NCBI RefSeq assembly: GCF_014705605.1
Contig: NZ_JACXIZ010000022.1
Span: 1 to 64,000 of the forward strand
Reading direction: 5' to 3'
Origin: Paenibacillus sabuli
GTDB lineage: Bacteria > Bacillota > Bacilli > Paenibacillales > Paenibacillaceae
DNA length: 64,000 bases
A program made the translations under genes and the position numbers. The notes under the pieces were generated by a model that was given only the letters and a program-made list of their open reading frames with translations, ran no database searches and had not been told where the DNA came from. Numbering within the stretch: position 1 is the first letter of the stretch; each line of letters opens with the position of its first letter. Shown one piece after another: positions 17,942-26,780 of the stretch.

Positions 17942-18802
17942 TCAGCCCTTGAGCGCGCCCGCGGTGATGCCGCTGATGAAAAAGCGGTTGGCCCACAGGT
18001 AGACCACGGCGATCGGGATAATGGACATGCAGGAGCCCGCGATCAGCAGGTCCCATTGCATGCCGCCCTGCGGCCCCGATACGTATGCCAGCGAGGTCAC
18101 GCCTACCGACAGCGGACGATTGTCCGGACTGGTCAGCGTCAGGGCGAGCGGCAGCATGTAGCTGTTCCACGTGCCCTGGAAGGTGATCAGCGTGACGACG
18201 CCGACCACCGGTGTAATGACCGGCAGCAGGATACGGGCGTAGACGCCGAAGACCCCGCAGCCGTCGATGATGGCCGATTCGTCGAGCTCCTTCGGGATAC
18301 CCTTGAGGTAGCCGATGACGAGCAGCGTCGTCAGGATGGAACTGCCGCCTAGCGTCGCCAGGATCAGGCCGAGCAGCGTGCGGTGCAGCTCGGCCTGGAC
18401 GACCAGCATGAAGACCGGATAGATCGTCACCGCCCCGGCGACGAACATGGAGAAGTAGAAGGTCCCGAGCATGAACCGCTTGCCAGGGAACGACTTGCGC
18501 TGGAAGCAGTAGCCCATCATCGTCGAGAACAATACGGTGACGGCGGTAACGGTGCCTGTGAAGAACAAGCTGTTGAACGTGTACCGGGAGAAATTGGCCG
18601 CCTTCCAGGCATTGACGTAGTTGGCCAGCGTGAATTGCCGCGGCAGCAGACCGACGCCGCCGGCCAGCAGCTCCTGGTTCGACTTGAACGAAGCAAGGAA
18701 GATGTAGATGACCGGAAAAAGCGCAACGAGCGTCGTCGCCGACAGCAGCACATACAGCAACACATGGATGATCGCCCGATTCAGGCGGGCATGAGCAAGC
18801 AT
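17942..18802 (-). CDS. Sugar ABC importer 2: permease (MalG type)
   Basis: Encodes 286 residues with six spans. The EAA loop reads KELDESAIIDGCGVFGVYARILLPVI, and an N-terminal FKSNQELLAGGVGLLP segment after span 1 is typical of MalG/UgpE-type permeases. The C-terminus ends RFFISGITAGALKG. ATG 18802 is preferred to TTG 18808 because AGGAGG is 8 bases before the ATG but only 2 before the TTG. It lies between the MalF-type permease (39 bases upstream) and the lipoprotein gene (77 bases downstream). Confidence 0.9.
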   Translation of the reverse strand: MLAHARLNRAIIHVLLYVLLSATTLVALFPVIYIFLASFKSNQELLAGGVGLLPRQFTLANYVNAWKAANFSRYTFNSLFFTGTVTAVTVLFSTMMGYCFQRKSFPGKRFMLGTFYFSMFVAGAVTIYPVFMLVVQAELHRTLLGLILATLGGSSILTTLLVIGYLKGIPKELDESAIIDGCGVFGVYARILLPVITPVVGVVTLITFQGTWNSYMLPLALTLTSPDNRPLSVGVTSLAYVSGPQGGMQWDLLIAGSCMSIIPIAVVYLWANRFFISGITAGALKG

Positions 18803-18841
18803 GGACAACCCCTCCTATTCGTCCTCATGGTTCGTGTGAGG

Positions 18842-19747
18842 CTATTCGTTCTCACTCAGTTTTTTGCTGAGCTTGAAGTACAGCAGCGCGACGAGGCTGA
18901 TGATGAGGAAGGCCACGACGCTCGCCGAGGCGGCATACCCCTGCTGCGCGCGGTAGCCCTCCATTTCGAAGAAATAATTGAAAATGTACGTGACCATCGT
19001 CTCCGAGCCGTGGTTCGGCTGGCCGCGCGTCAGCACATTGACGAGGTCGAATTCCTTCAAGCCGTTAAGCACGCCGAGCATGATGATGATCTGCAGCATC
19101 GGTCCGAGCTGCGGAATCGTGATCGACCACAGCTTTTGCCGCTCGCCCGCGCCGTCGATCGTCGCCGCTTCGTACAGCTCGTGCGGAATGCGCTGGAGTC
19201 CGGCGAGCATGAGCGTCATGTTGTAGCCCATGCCCTGCCACACGCCGATGAGGATGAGCGTCGTCAGCGCCGCTCCGGCCGATTCGAGCACATAGATCGG
19301 CTCGTCGGCGAGCCCGGAGGCGAGCAGCAGCTCATTGAGAATGCCATTCTCCGGTGAGAGCATGATGCGAAAGACGACGCCGACGACCGCCGCGCTGATC
19401 AGCACCGGGAAGTACAGCGCCGCCCGGAAGAAGACGCGTCCGCGCAGGCTGCGATTGAGCAGCACCGCGAACAGCAGCGACAGCGGAATGCCGATCGCCA
19501 TGCCGCCGAAGGTCAGAATCAGCGTATTGGAGACTGCCTTCCACCATACCTCGTCGCGCAGCAGCACCGCGAAATTGTCGAAGCCGACGAACGTCGCCCG
19601 CATCCCGTCGTAGTCGAAAAAGGAATAGCGCAAGATCCATAGCAGCGGATAGAGCACGAACGCGACGAACAGCGCGTACGGCGCCGCGATCATTGCATAG
19701 ATGGATGCGAGCTCCGCCACCCTGGCCCGCCTCAGCTTTACTTTCAT
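18842..19747 (-). CDS. Sugar ABC importer 2: permease (MalF type)
   Basis: Encodes 301 residues with six spans. The EAA loop reads HELYEAATIDGAGERQKLWSITIP, and the first span is followed by YSFFDYDGMRATFVGFDNF, as in MalF/UgpA/LacF-type permeases. It is the first gene of importer 2 and follows the secreted lyase gene by 126 bases on the same strand. A cre-like box is at 19804-19817 within that gap. ATG 19747 has GGGGGA 7 bases upstream; a GTG 15 bases earlier falls inside the binding-site region and is less likely. Confidence 0.9.
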   Translation of the reverse strand: MKVKLRRARVAELASIYAMIAAPYALFVAFVLYPLLWILRYSFFDYDGMRATFVGFDNFAVLLRDEVWWKAVSNTLILTFGGMAIGIPLSLLFAVLLNRSLRGRVFFRAALYFPVLISAAVVGVVFRIMLSPENGILNELLLASGLADEPIYVLESAGAALTTLILIGVWQGMGYNMTLMLAGLQRIPHELYEAATIDGAGERQKLWSITIPQLGPMLQIIIMLGVLNGLKEFDLVNVLTRGQPNHGSETMVTYIFNYFFEMEGYRAQQGYAASASVVAFLIISLVALLYFKLSKKLSENE

Positions 19748-19803
19748 CTTTGTTTCCCCCACTCCTTCGGAAGCCCTCTGCCTATCGATGTCTTCATCGT
19801 AAA

Positions 19804-19817
19804 TGAGAACGCTTCCG
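19804..19817 (-). promoter_or_regulatory. cre-like CcpA site upstream of importer 2
   Basis: The minus strand reads CGGAAGCGTTCTCA, matching 12 of 14 positions of the cre consensus TGWAANCGNTNWCA. It lies 57 bases before the first permease start and between weak TTCCAA and TACGAT boxes that are 17 bases apart, a position suited to repression. Confidence 0.45.
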
Positions 19818-19873
19818 ATTGGAATGAGACGCGATTCGGATTCGGGTGGCGTATATTCAGATTGCAGCCTTAT

Positions 19874-22800
19874 CTATTCCCAAGCAGCAATGCCGACATC
19901 GTCAAACGACACCGCGCCATCCATCGAGCCGATGCCGAACGCCCCGCCGCTGAACGTGTCGTCGGATGCCCGCAGCATCGTGCGGCCGTCATAGGCGACG
20001 ATGATCGATCCCGTCGCGTCGTCGCGCGCGATCGCGAGCGTATGCGCGTCGTTGTCGGTCACCCAGTCCGTGCCGTCGGAATCGGCGAGCACCGTGGCGA
20101 CGCCTCCGTCCACCATGTACAAGCGCACCTGCCGGCTGTCATTGTCGAGGCGGACGTAGTAGTAGTGCCCGCTGTCTTGATAATTGAACAGCACGACCGC
20201 ATTAGCCTGCGGGTGCGACGCCAGCTCGTCGTCCAGCCGCACCTGCATGCTCAACCGGAAGCGGTGCGCGTCCGCGCCATCGCGCAGCGCATACTCGCCC
20301 GGCCGATCGCCGCTCTGCGGAGCATAGCCGCTCGCAGTCAATGCGTACATGCCGTCCGGCCCCGCCGTCCAGCGGCTCCCCGTGCGCGGCGTCCAGCCCG
20401 CGTCGCTCCCGTCGTAGCGGCTCACATCGGCCGTGACGCCCGGCAGCATCGTGAGGCGCAGCGTCCACCTGGCCGTATCGTATTGCGCATTCGCGACCCG
20501 ATTGGTCACGAAGGCGAGCACATCGCCCTGCTCGACCGGCACGAGCTCGCCAATCGCGTAGCCCGTCATATCGGATCGGTCGACCTCTCGATAGCCGCTC
20601 TGCGGCCAAATATTGGCGCCATTCTTCGTGACCTTCACCTGGAAGCCGTCGCCGCCGGTGTAGGCATTGTGGCTGGCGACGGTCGCCGCGATCTGCACCG
20701 TGCCGTCCGCCGGTGCCACCCAGCGCTGTACGGCGTCGTGGCTCGTGCCCGGGATGATATAGTCCGATGTCGCGATCGGGCTCGAGGCGGCATTGCCGGC
20801 GCGCACCCAGCGATCCGGCAACAGCTGCGTCACGCGGAAATAATCGAATTCGGCCTGACGCACGACCCCGTTGCCGTATTCGGTATTCATCGCGTGCAGC
20901 CCGATCTTCATCGTGTCCGCCGGGATGCGCAGATCGTCGCCGAGCCGCGTCCACGTCACGCCGTCGCCGCTATACTCGGCGCGCAGATCGAGTCCCCGCT
21001 TCGTCAGACGCAGATACAGATCGTCGCCGGCATACGGATCGTCCGTATGCGGATCGTTCGAGCGGTAGAACGCATCCGGCGCGGTCTGGAATTCACGCAC
21101 GAGCCGGATGACCGGGCCGCCCAGCCCGGAATGGTATGCGCGCTCGAGCTTGATGTAATTGTCATCATCGGTATACAGCAGCAATCCGGCTGCCTGGTAG
21201 TTGTGCGTCGCGTCGAAGCTAAGCTTCGTCTCGATCCGGTAGTCGGGAAAGAACGGCGTCTGCAGCATCAGATTCTTCTGATTGTTGTTGCCCGCCCACA
21301 GATCGCCCGGCTGCGCCGTGATGCGCAGCTTCCCCGGCGCCTCGGTCACCGACCAGTACGGACGATCTTGATGCAGGATATGCTGCCAGTGCCCCTTCAT
21401 GTCAAGGGTGTCGAATTCGTCTGTGCCAAATTGGAAACCGCCGCTGCCCGCCTCCTGCCACTCCAGCGGCTGCGGCGGCTCGTCGGCCGACGTGTACTGC
21501 CAGCCGTACACACTGGAGGTCGCACTGAATTCACGCGCGTAGTCGTATTCGACCACTGCGGCACGCGCGGCGTAGATGTAGTCTCCGACAGCAGTGAAGC
21601 TGACGGGCTCGCCGTTGAGCTCTACGCCGGTAGTGCCCGGCGCATAGATCGCGATCGCCCGGCTCGGGTCCGTGTCGGCGGCCAGCTCCGCGCCATATAG
21701 CTCCACTGTCGCGCCGGCCCAGCGCACGCCGAGATCGGCGATCCGGTGCGGCGACGCCACGATGGCCGCGCCGTCCTGCCGGAGCGCCGTGCCGCCGACG
21801 AGCGAGAGCGCGACCGGCTCGCCCGTCGCCGCGCGCTCCACGTAGGCGAGTCGGCCGTCGAAGGCATACGCGCCGAAGGTCCGCTCGCCGGCAGCAGTCG
21901 GCTCGTGCGAACGGTAGTACTGCGCCGTCCGGCCCCCGTCGTCCAGGTCGATCTCCAGCGCAGAGACCAGCGGCGAGGCCGGCGCGACAGCGAGACTCGC
22001 CGTCGCGATGTCGCGGCTCTCGCCCGCCGAGGTCGGATAGAGCACCGTATCGAAGGTGACCGGTCCGGCGGACTGCTTCGTATATTGCGCGAAGCGCGCA
22101 TTGGCCGAGGCGGTCGTGCCGTACCAGCCGTCCTTCAGCTCAGCCTCGTCGTAGCTCCCCGGATGCGCCGGCACGATCTGCAGATTCGGCTCGCCGGGGA
22201 CATGCGTGGCCGTCTTCAGCGTCCCGCTGGCCATGGTCGGCACGGCGCCGGGCAACAGGTGCCAATTCTGCTCGTACGTATGCGCAGCCGCAGACGGCAT
22301 CGTGCTCTCCACCAGATCGGAGACGATCCAATAATTCGGCTTGACGAACAGGACCGAGCGCGTATGGGCGAAGCCGGCCGTCGCGTACGTCGTCCCCTCG
22401 CTATAATCGAAGGCCGCGCCCTGCGAGCGGTAGGCCATCGTATCCGTATTCTGCGCGGACAGATTGTGATACTTGTGCATCGGCAGCCCGTCGATGCGAA
22501 TCGTGTTGTGCGATTCGACGTTGTCGAATTGCCAGCTGGAGATCGGATTGGCGGACAGATAATCGTTGACTCCGGTATCGGTGAGCAGCACCTTGCCGTC
22601 TGCGTAGGCAATCAATGCATTCTGATCCATATGGCCGTGCGGACCCGCGCTGTTTGTGAACAGCAGGTAGCGGTCCTCCTCCTCCCAGCCGGTGCGCATC
22701 GTGACCTGCTTCGTGTCCGGATAGTAGCTGCTGGTATGCTCCGGCGCGGTGCCGGAGACGCCCAGGCTGGCGACGTATTCCAGCTCCTCATCGCCGAAGG

Positions 22801-24550
22801 CGTCGGCGATCTGCAGATAGGTATCGAGCGAGCGGGCATAGCCGCCGTCGCCGTATACCGGACTGTACCCATTGGGTAGCGTGAAGTCCATCATATAGCG
22901 CGCCAGCTTGTGGATCGTGTTGTTGAAGGTCGGCGTCATCTCGTCCCCGTACAGATCGGCCAGTCGGCGGAAGTCCCAGAATACCTGCAGCGCCACCAGC
23001 GAATAATTGTAAGTGGCCTCCGAATAGCCGCCGTCCAGGAAGACGAGCCGCGCCATCTGCTTGTCGATGCGCGTCTGCTGCGTATCCGCCCAGCCTGCGG
23101 CATCGGAGAATTCGGGGAAATACAACGCGCCGGCGTAGATGCCCTTGGCCTCGATCAACGACCAGTTGTTCCCGCCCTGCGCCTCCGGCGCATTGTTCAG
23201 CCAATCGAGCGTCTGCCACATGTTTTTGACCACGATGGTCATCGCCTCCGCCGTCAGATGCGGCGAACCGTACAGATGCTCCAGCATGCGCGGCACGAGG
23301 TACGGCCGGAACGAGACGTCGATGCTGCGCTTGTGCTGACTCGTGTGCGGCGCCAGATACGCGCTCGGCTCATCCATGAAGTCGGTCATGAGTCGCACCG
23401 TCTGCTCGGCATAATGCTCGTCGCCCGTCGCCGCGTACGCGCCGACCAGCTCGCCGAAGAACTGGAAGCGCGTCGTCGTCCACATGTATTCGTTTTGCGC
23501 ACCTTGCGGGTTCGTCCAGTCCGGTCCGCCGGGCAAGCCGTTGTACGAGAAAATATCGGCGCTGGCATTGTTCCACGTAAGCGTCGACTCATCGTAACCG
23601 TAGCCGTTCTTCACCAGCAGGATCTCCATCCCGCCGCTGCCCGCCGACGCCTGGCCGTGCAGACGCAGCTCCGCCGCTGTGATCGGCCCGGGCAATGCGC
23701 TCGGCAGCGGGAAGGTCAGATAGGCGCGGCGCGACTGCGTATCGAGCGCGGCATTTGCCGCAATGCCGCTATCCTGAACGTACAAGGATGTGTCCGCGCC
23801 ATGCGTCTGTCCGGCAGCGCCGGCATGCACGTAGGTGTCCTGCGAGGCGCCGACCGTCACCGCTTGCCCCCCTGCGGTCAGCACCAGCTCGGGGGCGTGC
23901 GCCGATGCTTCGGAGCTGGCGAATTCGGCCATCGCGTCGTCGTCCTTGTACCGGCCCATGAGCAGGTAGCTGACCTCGCTCTGACTGCCCTGCGCCGCAG
24001 ACTGCACGTGCGCCGTGACGTCAATCGCGTGGGTCGCCGCCGTCTCGCCGATGGCGAAGACCGCCTCGGGCGTGGCCGTGCCTCCGGCGCGCCAGAGGAT
24101 ATTGTCCGCGATCAGCTCGGCTTGGAACGTCCCGTGTGCGATCAGCGGGAACGCCGTGAACCCTTCACGCGTCTCGTAATAAGCCAACAGCCGCTGCTTG
24201 GCGAGCGCATAATCGCCCAGCTTCACAGCCGCCTCTACGGGGGCCAGCTCGGGGCTGTAGCCGTAATTCAGCTTGCCGACCGTCGTCCATGTCGCGCTCG
24301 TCTCCTCCCAGGCGCCGAATAGCTCGGCGTCCGTCAAATGCCCGTCCGCATCCAGCGCATGCGCGACCGGGCTCTGCGCTCCCGCCCCCAGCCAATCGCC
24401 CGCCCCGGTGAGCAGCAGCGCGGCACACAGCGCGACCGTGACCGTATATCGCCAACCGACCTTCCAATCCACGATCTGTTCTTCCATCATCTGTTCCACC
24501 ATCCTTTTCAAATTGCGAATTTTCAGGATAACGCTTTCATATTCTGTCAA
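19874..24550 (-). CDS. Large secreted heparinase II/III-family protein with added binding domains
   Basis: Encodes 1558 residues. A signal peptide (core about 33-55) ends near residue 65. A DNRLRE-like beta domain (about 230-335, with DTYVHAG and ESTLTWNN) appears inserted in the N-terminal region. An alpha/alpha-toroid follows (about 355-600) with NNW (461-463) and candidate catalytic tyrosines in GGYSEATYNYS. The heparinase II/III beta-sandwich (615-860) keeps GPHGHMDQN and LLTDTG. C-terminal are a DUF1349/concanavalin-like domain (1040-1240), an unassigned beta domain (1245-1370) and a LamG-like domain (1385-1556). It probably eliminates uronic-acid polysaccharides; the substrate is unknown. 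Start TTG 24550 has AAAGGAGG 5 bases upstream. Importer 2 follows directly. Confidence 0.82.
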   Translation of the reverse strand: MTEYESVILKIRNLKRMVEQMMEEQIVDWKVGWRYTVTVALCAALLLTGAGDWLGAGAQSPVAHALDADGHLTDAELFGAWEETSATWTTVGKLNYGYSPELAPVEAAVKLGDYALAKQRLLAYYETREGFTAFPLIAHGTFQAELIADNILWRAGGTATPEAVFAIGETAATHAIDVTAHVQSAAQGSQSEVSYLLMGRYKDDDAMAEFASSEASAHAPELVLTAGGQAVTVGASQDTYVHAGAAGQTHGADTSLYVQDSGIAANAALDTQSRRAYLTFPLPSALPGPITAAELRLHGQASAGSGGMEILLVKNGYGYDESTLTWNNASADIFSYNGLPGGPDWTNPQGAQNEYMWTTTRFQFFGELVGAYAATGDEHYAEQTVRLMTDFMDEPSAYLAPHTSQHKRSIDVSFRPYLVPRMLEHLYGSPHLTAEAMTIVVKNMWQTLDWLNNAPEAQGGNNWSLIEAKGIYAGALYFPEFSDAAGWADTQQTRIDKQMARLVFLDGGYSEATYNYSLVALQVFWDFRRLADLYGDEMTPTFNNTIHKLARYMMDFTLPNGYSPVYGDGGYARSLDTYLQIADAFGDEELEYVASLGVSGTAPEHTSSYYPDTKQVTMRTGWEEEDRYLLFTNSAGPHGHMDQNALIAYADGKVLLTDTGVNDYLSANPISSWQFDNVESHNTIRIDGLPMHKYHNLSAQNTDTMAYRSQGAAFDYSEGTTYATAGFAHTRSVLFVKPNYWIVSDLVESTMPSAAAHTYEQNWHLLPGAVPTMASGTLKTATHVPGEPNLQIVPAHPGSYDEAELKDGWYGTTASANARFAQYTKQSAGPVTFDTVLYPTSAGESRDIATASLAVAPASPLVSALEIDLDDGGRTAQYYRSHEPTAAGERTFGAYAFDGRLAYVERAATGEPVALSLVGGTALRQDGAAIVASPHRIADLGVRWAGATVELYGAELAADTDPSRAIAIYAPGTTGVELNGEPVSFTAVGDYIYAARAAVVEYDYAREFSATSSVYGWQYTSADEPPQPLEWQEAGSGGFQFGTDEFDTLDMKGHWQHILHQDRPYWSVTEAPGKLRITAQPGDLWAGNNNQKNLMLQTPFFPDYRIETKLSFDATHNYQAAGLLLYTDDDNYIKLERAYHSGLGGPVIRLVREFQTAPDAFYRSNDPHTDDPYAGDDLYLRLTKRGLDLRAEYSGDGVTWTRLGDDLRIPADTMKIGLHAMNTEYGNGVVRQAEFDYFRVTQLLPDRWVRAGNAASSPIATSDYIIPGTSHDAVQRWVAPADGTVQIAATVASHNAYTGGDGFQVKVTKNGANIWPQSGYREVDRSDMTGYAIGELVPVEQGDVLAFVTNRVANAQYDTARWTLRLTMLPGVTADVSRYDGSDAGWTPRTGSRWTAGPDGMYALTASGYAPQSGDRPGEYALRDGADAHRFRLSMQVRLDDELASHPQANAVVLFNYQDSGHYYYVRLDNDSRQVRLYMVDGGVATVLADSDGTDWVTDNDAHTLAIARDDATGSIIVAYDGRTMLRASDDTFSGGAFGIGSMDGAVSFDDVGIAAWE
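24526..24539 (-). promoter_or_regulatory. cre site inside the first codons of the secreted lyase gene
   Basis: The minus strand reads TGAAAGCGTTATCC, matching the cre consensus at 13 of 14 positions. With the promoter at 24571-24599 it would sit at about +25 to +38, inside the coding region, where bound CcpA would act as a roadblock. Confidence 0.65.
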
Positions 24551-24570
24551 TCTGTCCTCCTTTCGTGCTT

Positions 24571-24599
24571 ATGATATCGACCGCTTCCGGCGCTGTAAA
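24571..24599 (-). promoter_or_regulatory. Sigma-A promoter of the secreted lyase gene
   Basis: TTTACA (24594-24599) and TATCAT (24571-24576) are 17 bases apart on the minus strand, each one base off consensus. The predicted start near 24564 leaves a leader barely longer than the ribosome binding site. Confidence 0.6.
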
Positions 24600-24657
24600 T
24601 GCGGCTTCATTCGGACAATGGTGGCTTGCATTCGGATAAACCGCCAAAAAAGTAGCC

Positions 24658-24792
24658 CTAACGGACACAGGAGGTCCTTAGAAGCTCAATTGGCCGTGCC
24701 GCCAGCTCTAATGGACATCAGCGACGCTTAGAAGCTCCTACGTCGTGTAATTCCTCCTGATGGGTGCGCTAAGCGTCTCAGGTGTCCGTTAG
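24658..24792. repeat. Three copies of a 30-bp intergenic repeat, two direct and one inverted
   Basis: Copies lie at 24658-24687 and 24708-24737 (plus strand, 50 bases apart) and at 24763-24792 (inverted). The shared core is CTAAYGGACAY, nine variable bases, then TTAG; the first two also share AAGCTC after it. The stretch 24600-24960 holds no gene. Motifs of this kind are, to my memory, scattered through Paenibacillus intergenic regions, but I cannot confirm that here. Confidence 0.65.
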
Positions 24793-24906
24793 AACGCCGT
24801 AACCTCGCGGCTGGCACACAAGGCGAAACGGGCAAGCCGTCGTCTTCCACGGCCCAGCTTGGACGAATCGCCTGTCCGTTTCATTCCAAGAAGTCCTATC
24901 TATTCG

Positions 24907-24944
24907 AAAAAACCTTCGCCCCAAAATCGGGACGAAGGTTTTTT
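24907..24944 (-). terminator. Intrinsic terminator of mqo, bidirectional in form
   Basis: A 9-bp stem (AACCTTCG core) is extended inward by three C-G pairs after one mismatch, with loop AAAATC. An A-run stands on one side and a T-run on the other. On the minus strand it follows the mqo stop codon by 21 bases and ends in TTTTTT. Confidence 0.85.
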
Positions 24945-24964
24945 CCGTATGCGCGTATCGCTTT

Positions 24965-26467
24965 CTACATCACCGAATGCAACTTACCGGCGGCGGCCAG
25001 ACCGAGCGCGCGGTCGGTGGTGGCGTGAATTTGCCGGATCAGCTCGGGATGCTCGACCAGCTTGAGCCCGTAGGACGGAATCATCTCCTGGAGCTTCGGC
25101 TCCCAGGACGGGAGCTGCTCCGGGAAGCATCTGCGCAGGATCTCCAGCATGACCGACACCGCCGTCGAGGCGCCCGGCGAGGCGCCGAGCAGCGCCGCGA
25201 TCGAGCCGTCCGCCGCGCTGATCACCTCGGTGCCGAATTGCAGCGTGCCTTTGCCCGAAGGCGTATCCTTGATCACCTGCACGCGCTGGCCGGCGACGAC
25301 CAGCTCCCAGTCCTCGTTCTTCGCGTCCGGCACGAATTCGCGCAGCGCCTCCATGCGCTGCTCCTTGGACAGCATGACCTGCTGGATCAGGTACTTGGTG
25401 AGACCCAGATTGTTCAGCCCCGAGGCGATCATCGTCGTCAGGTTATTGCCCGGCTTGACAGACGTGATCAGATCGAACATCGAGCCCTGCTTCAGGAACT
25501 TCGGCGAGAAGCCCGCGAACGGGCCGAAAAACAGCATTTCCTTCTCCCCGATAAAGCGTTTGTCCAGATGCGGGACCGACATCGGCGGCGCGCCGCTCGG
25601 CGCCTTGCCGTATACTTTTGCGTGATGCTGCGCAACAATTTCGGGCTTTTGGCACACCATAAAGATACCGCTGACCGGGAAGCCCCCGATCCCCTTGCTC
25701 TCGGGAATGCCCGACTTCTGCAGCAAATGCAGACTGCCGCCGCCGCCGCCGATGAAGACGAACTTGGCCGTGTGGCGCTCGGTCTGGCCGCTGTTCAGAT
25801 CGCGGACCTTGACCTCCCAGCGGCCGTCCGCGGTGCGCTTGACGTCGTCCACCTGATGCTTGAAGTTCAGCTCGACGTTCTGCTTCTTCAGATGGGTGAA
25901 GAGCATGCGCGTCAAAGCGCCAAAGTTCACATCGGTGCCAGCCGCGATCCGCGTCGCCGCAATCGGCTCGCTTGACGTGCGATCCTTCATGATCAACGGC
26001 ATCCATTTCTTGAGCGTCGCCGGGTCGTCGGCGAATTCCATGCCCTGGAACAGCGGGTTTGCCGCCATCGCCTCTTGGCGCCGTCTCAAAAAATCGACGT
26101 TTTTTTGTCCCGTGACCATGCTCATATGCGGCAGCGCCATGACAAAGTCCTGCGGATTGCGAATCAGCTTGCTGTTGACCAGATGGGCCCAAAATTGCTT
26201 GGACACCTGGTAGTCTTCGTTGACCTTGATGGCCTTGCTAATATCGACCGAGCCGTCAGGCTTTTCGGTCGTATAATTCAGCTCGCACAGCGAGGCGTGT
26301 CCCGTACCGGCATTGTTCCACTCGTTGGAGCTCTCTTCGCCGGGCGTACCCAGCCGCTCGAAGACCGTCATCTTCCAGTCCGGCGCCAGCTCCTTCAACA
26401 GCGCGCCCAAGGTTGCACTCATAATACCCGCACCAATCAGAATCACATCTGTTTGCTTGCTGCTCAT
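24965..26467 (-). CDS. mqo: Malate:quinone oxidoreductase
   Basis: Encodes 500 residues, the normal size for Mqo, a peripheral membrane FAD enzyme that oxidises malate to oxaloacetate and passes electrons to quinone, bypassing NAD-linked malate dehydrogenase. The FAD-binding start is [17 protein letters not shown], followed by the family-specific [21 protein letters not shown], then [22 protein letters not shown] and the late [16 protein letters not shown]. The ATG has AAGGACGGG 5 bases upstream. A sigma-A-like promoter lies at 26602-26630, and the gene ends in a strong terminator, so it is monocistronic. A 9-bp tandem repeat lies just upstream of the promoter. Confidence 0.96.
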   Translation of the reverse strand: MSSKQTDVILIGAGIMSATLGALLKELAPDWKMTVFERLGTPGEESSNEWNNAGTGHASLCELNYTTEKPDGSVDISKAIKVNEDYQVSKQFWAHLVNSKLIRNPQDFVMALPHMSMVTGQKNVDFLRRRQEAMAANPLFQGMEFADDPATLKKWMPLIMKDRTSSEPIAATRIAAGTDVNFGALTRMLFTHLKKQNVELNFKHQVDDVKRTADGRWEVKVRDLNSGQTERHTAKFVFIGGGGGSLHLLQKSGIPESKGIGGFPVSGIFMVCQKPEIVAQHHAKVYGKAPSGAPPMSVPHLDKRFIGEKEMLFFGPFAGFSPKFLKQGSMFDLITSVKPGNNLTTMIASGLNNLGLTKYLIQQVMLSKEQRMEALREFVPDAKNEDWELVVAGQRVQVIKDTPSGKGTLQFGTEVISAADGSIAALLGASPGASTAVSVMLEILRRCFPEQLPSWEPKLQEMIPSYGLKLVEHPELIRQIHATTDRALGLAAAGKLHSVM

Positions 26468-26601
26468 TTCAACCCGTCCTTACACGTCCGGTTGACAAGC
26501 CGATACGCCCTCCCGCTGCACCCCTGGACAGGTCAAAGCAAGACGGCGCCACCTCACCGGTCAACACGCGACGCGAAATTTGTAGATTCCCTATACTTAT
26601 T

Positions 26602-26630
26602 ATTATAAGATAAGTAGTTCGGAATGAAAA
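26602..26630 (-). promoter_or_regulatory. mqo promoter
   Basis: TTTTCA (26625-26630) and a perfect TATAAT (26602-26607) are separated by 17 bases on the minus strand, leaving a leader of about 130 bases before mqo. Confidence 0.6.
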
Positions 26631-26644
26631 GGGCGGGTAAATAA

Positions 26645-26716
26645 GTGGCATCTGTGGCATCTGTGGCATCTGTGGCATCTGTGGCATCTGTGGCATCTGT
26701 GGCATCTGTGGCATCT
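26645..26716. repeat. Minisatellite: eight perfect 9-bp units
   Basis: GTGGCATCT is repeated eight times without a mismatch. The array ends 14 bases upstream of the mqo -35 hexamer, in the place of an UP element or activator site. Open frames through it (repeats of three residues on either strand) lack ribosome binding sites, so I do not consider it coding. Confidence 0.95.
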
Positions 26717-26780
26717 CCATGCGGAACGCGGGTCGACACAGCCGGACCTGTCCGATCGGGCACGCCCGGCTTAGTCCGGC

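Noticed and set aside
26645-26716. Possible CRISPR array
   Set aside because: Units are 9 bp and directly adjacent with no spacers, and no cas genes are present.
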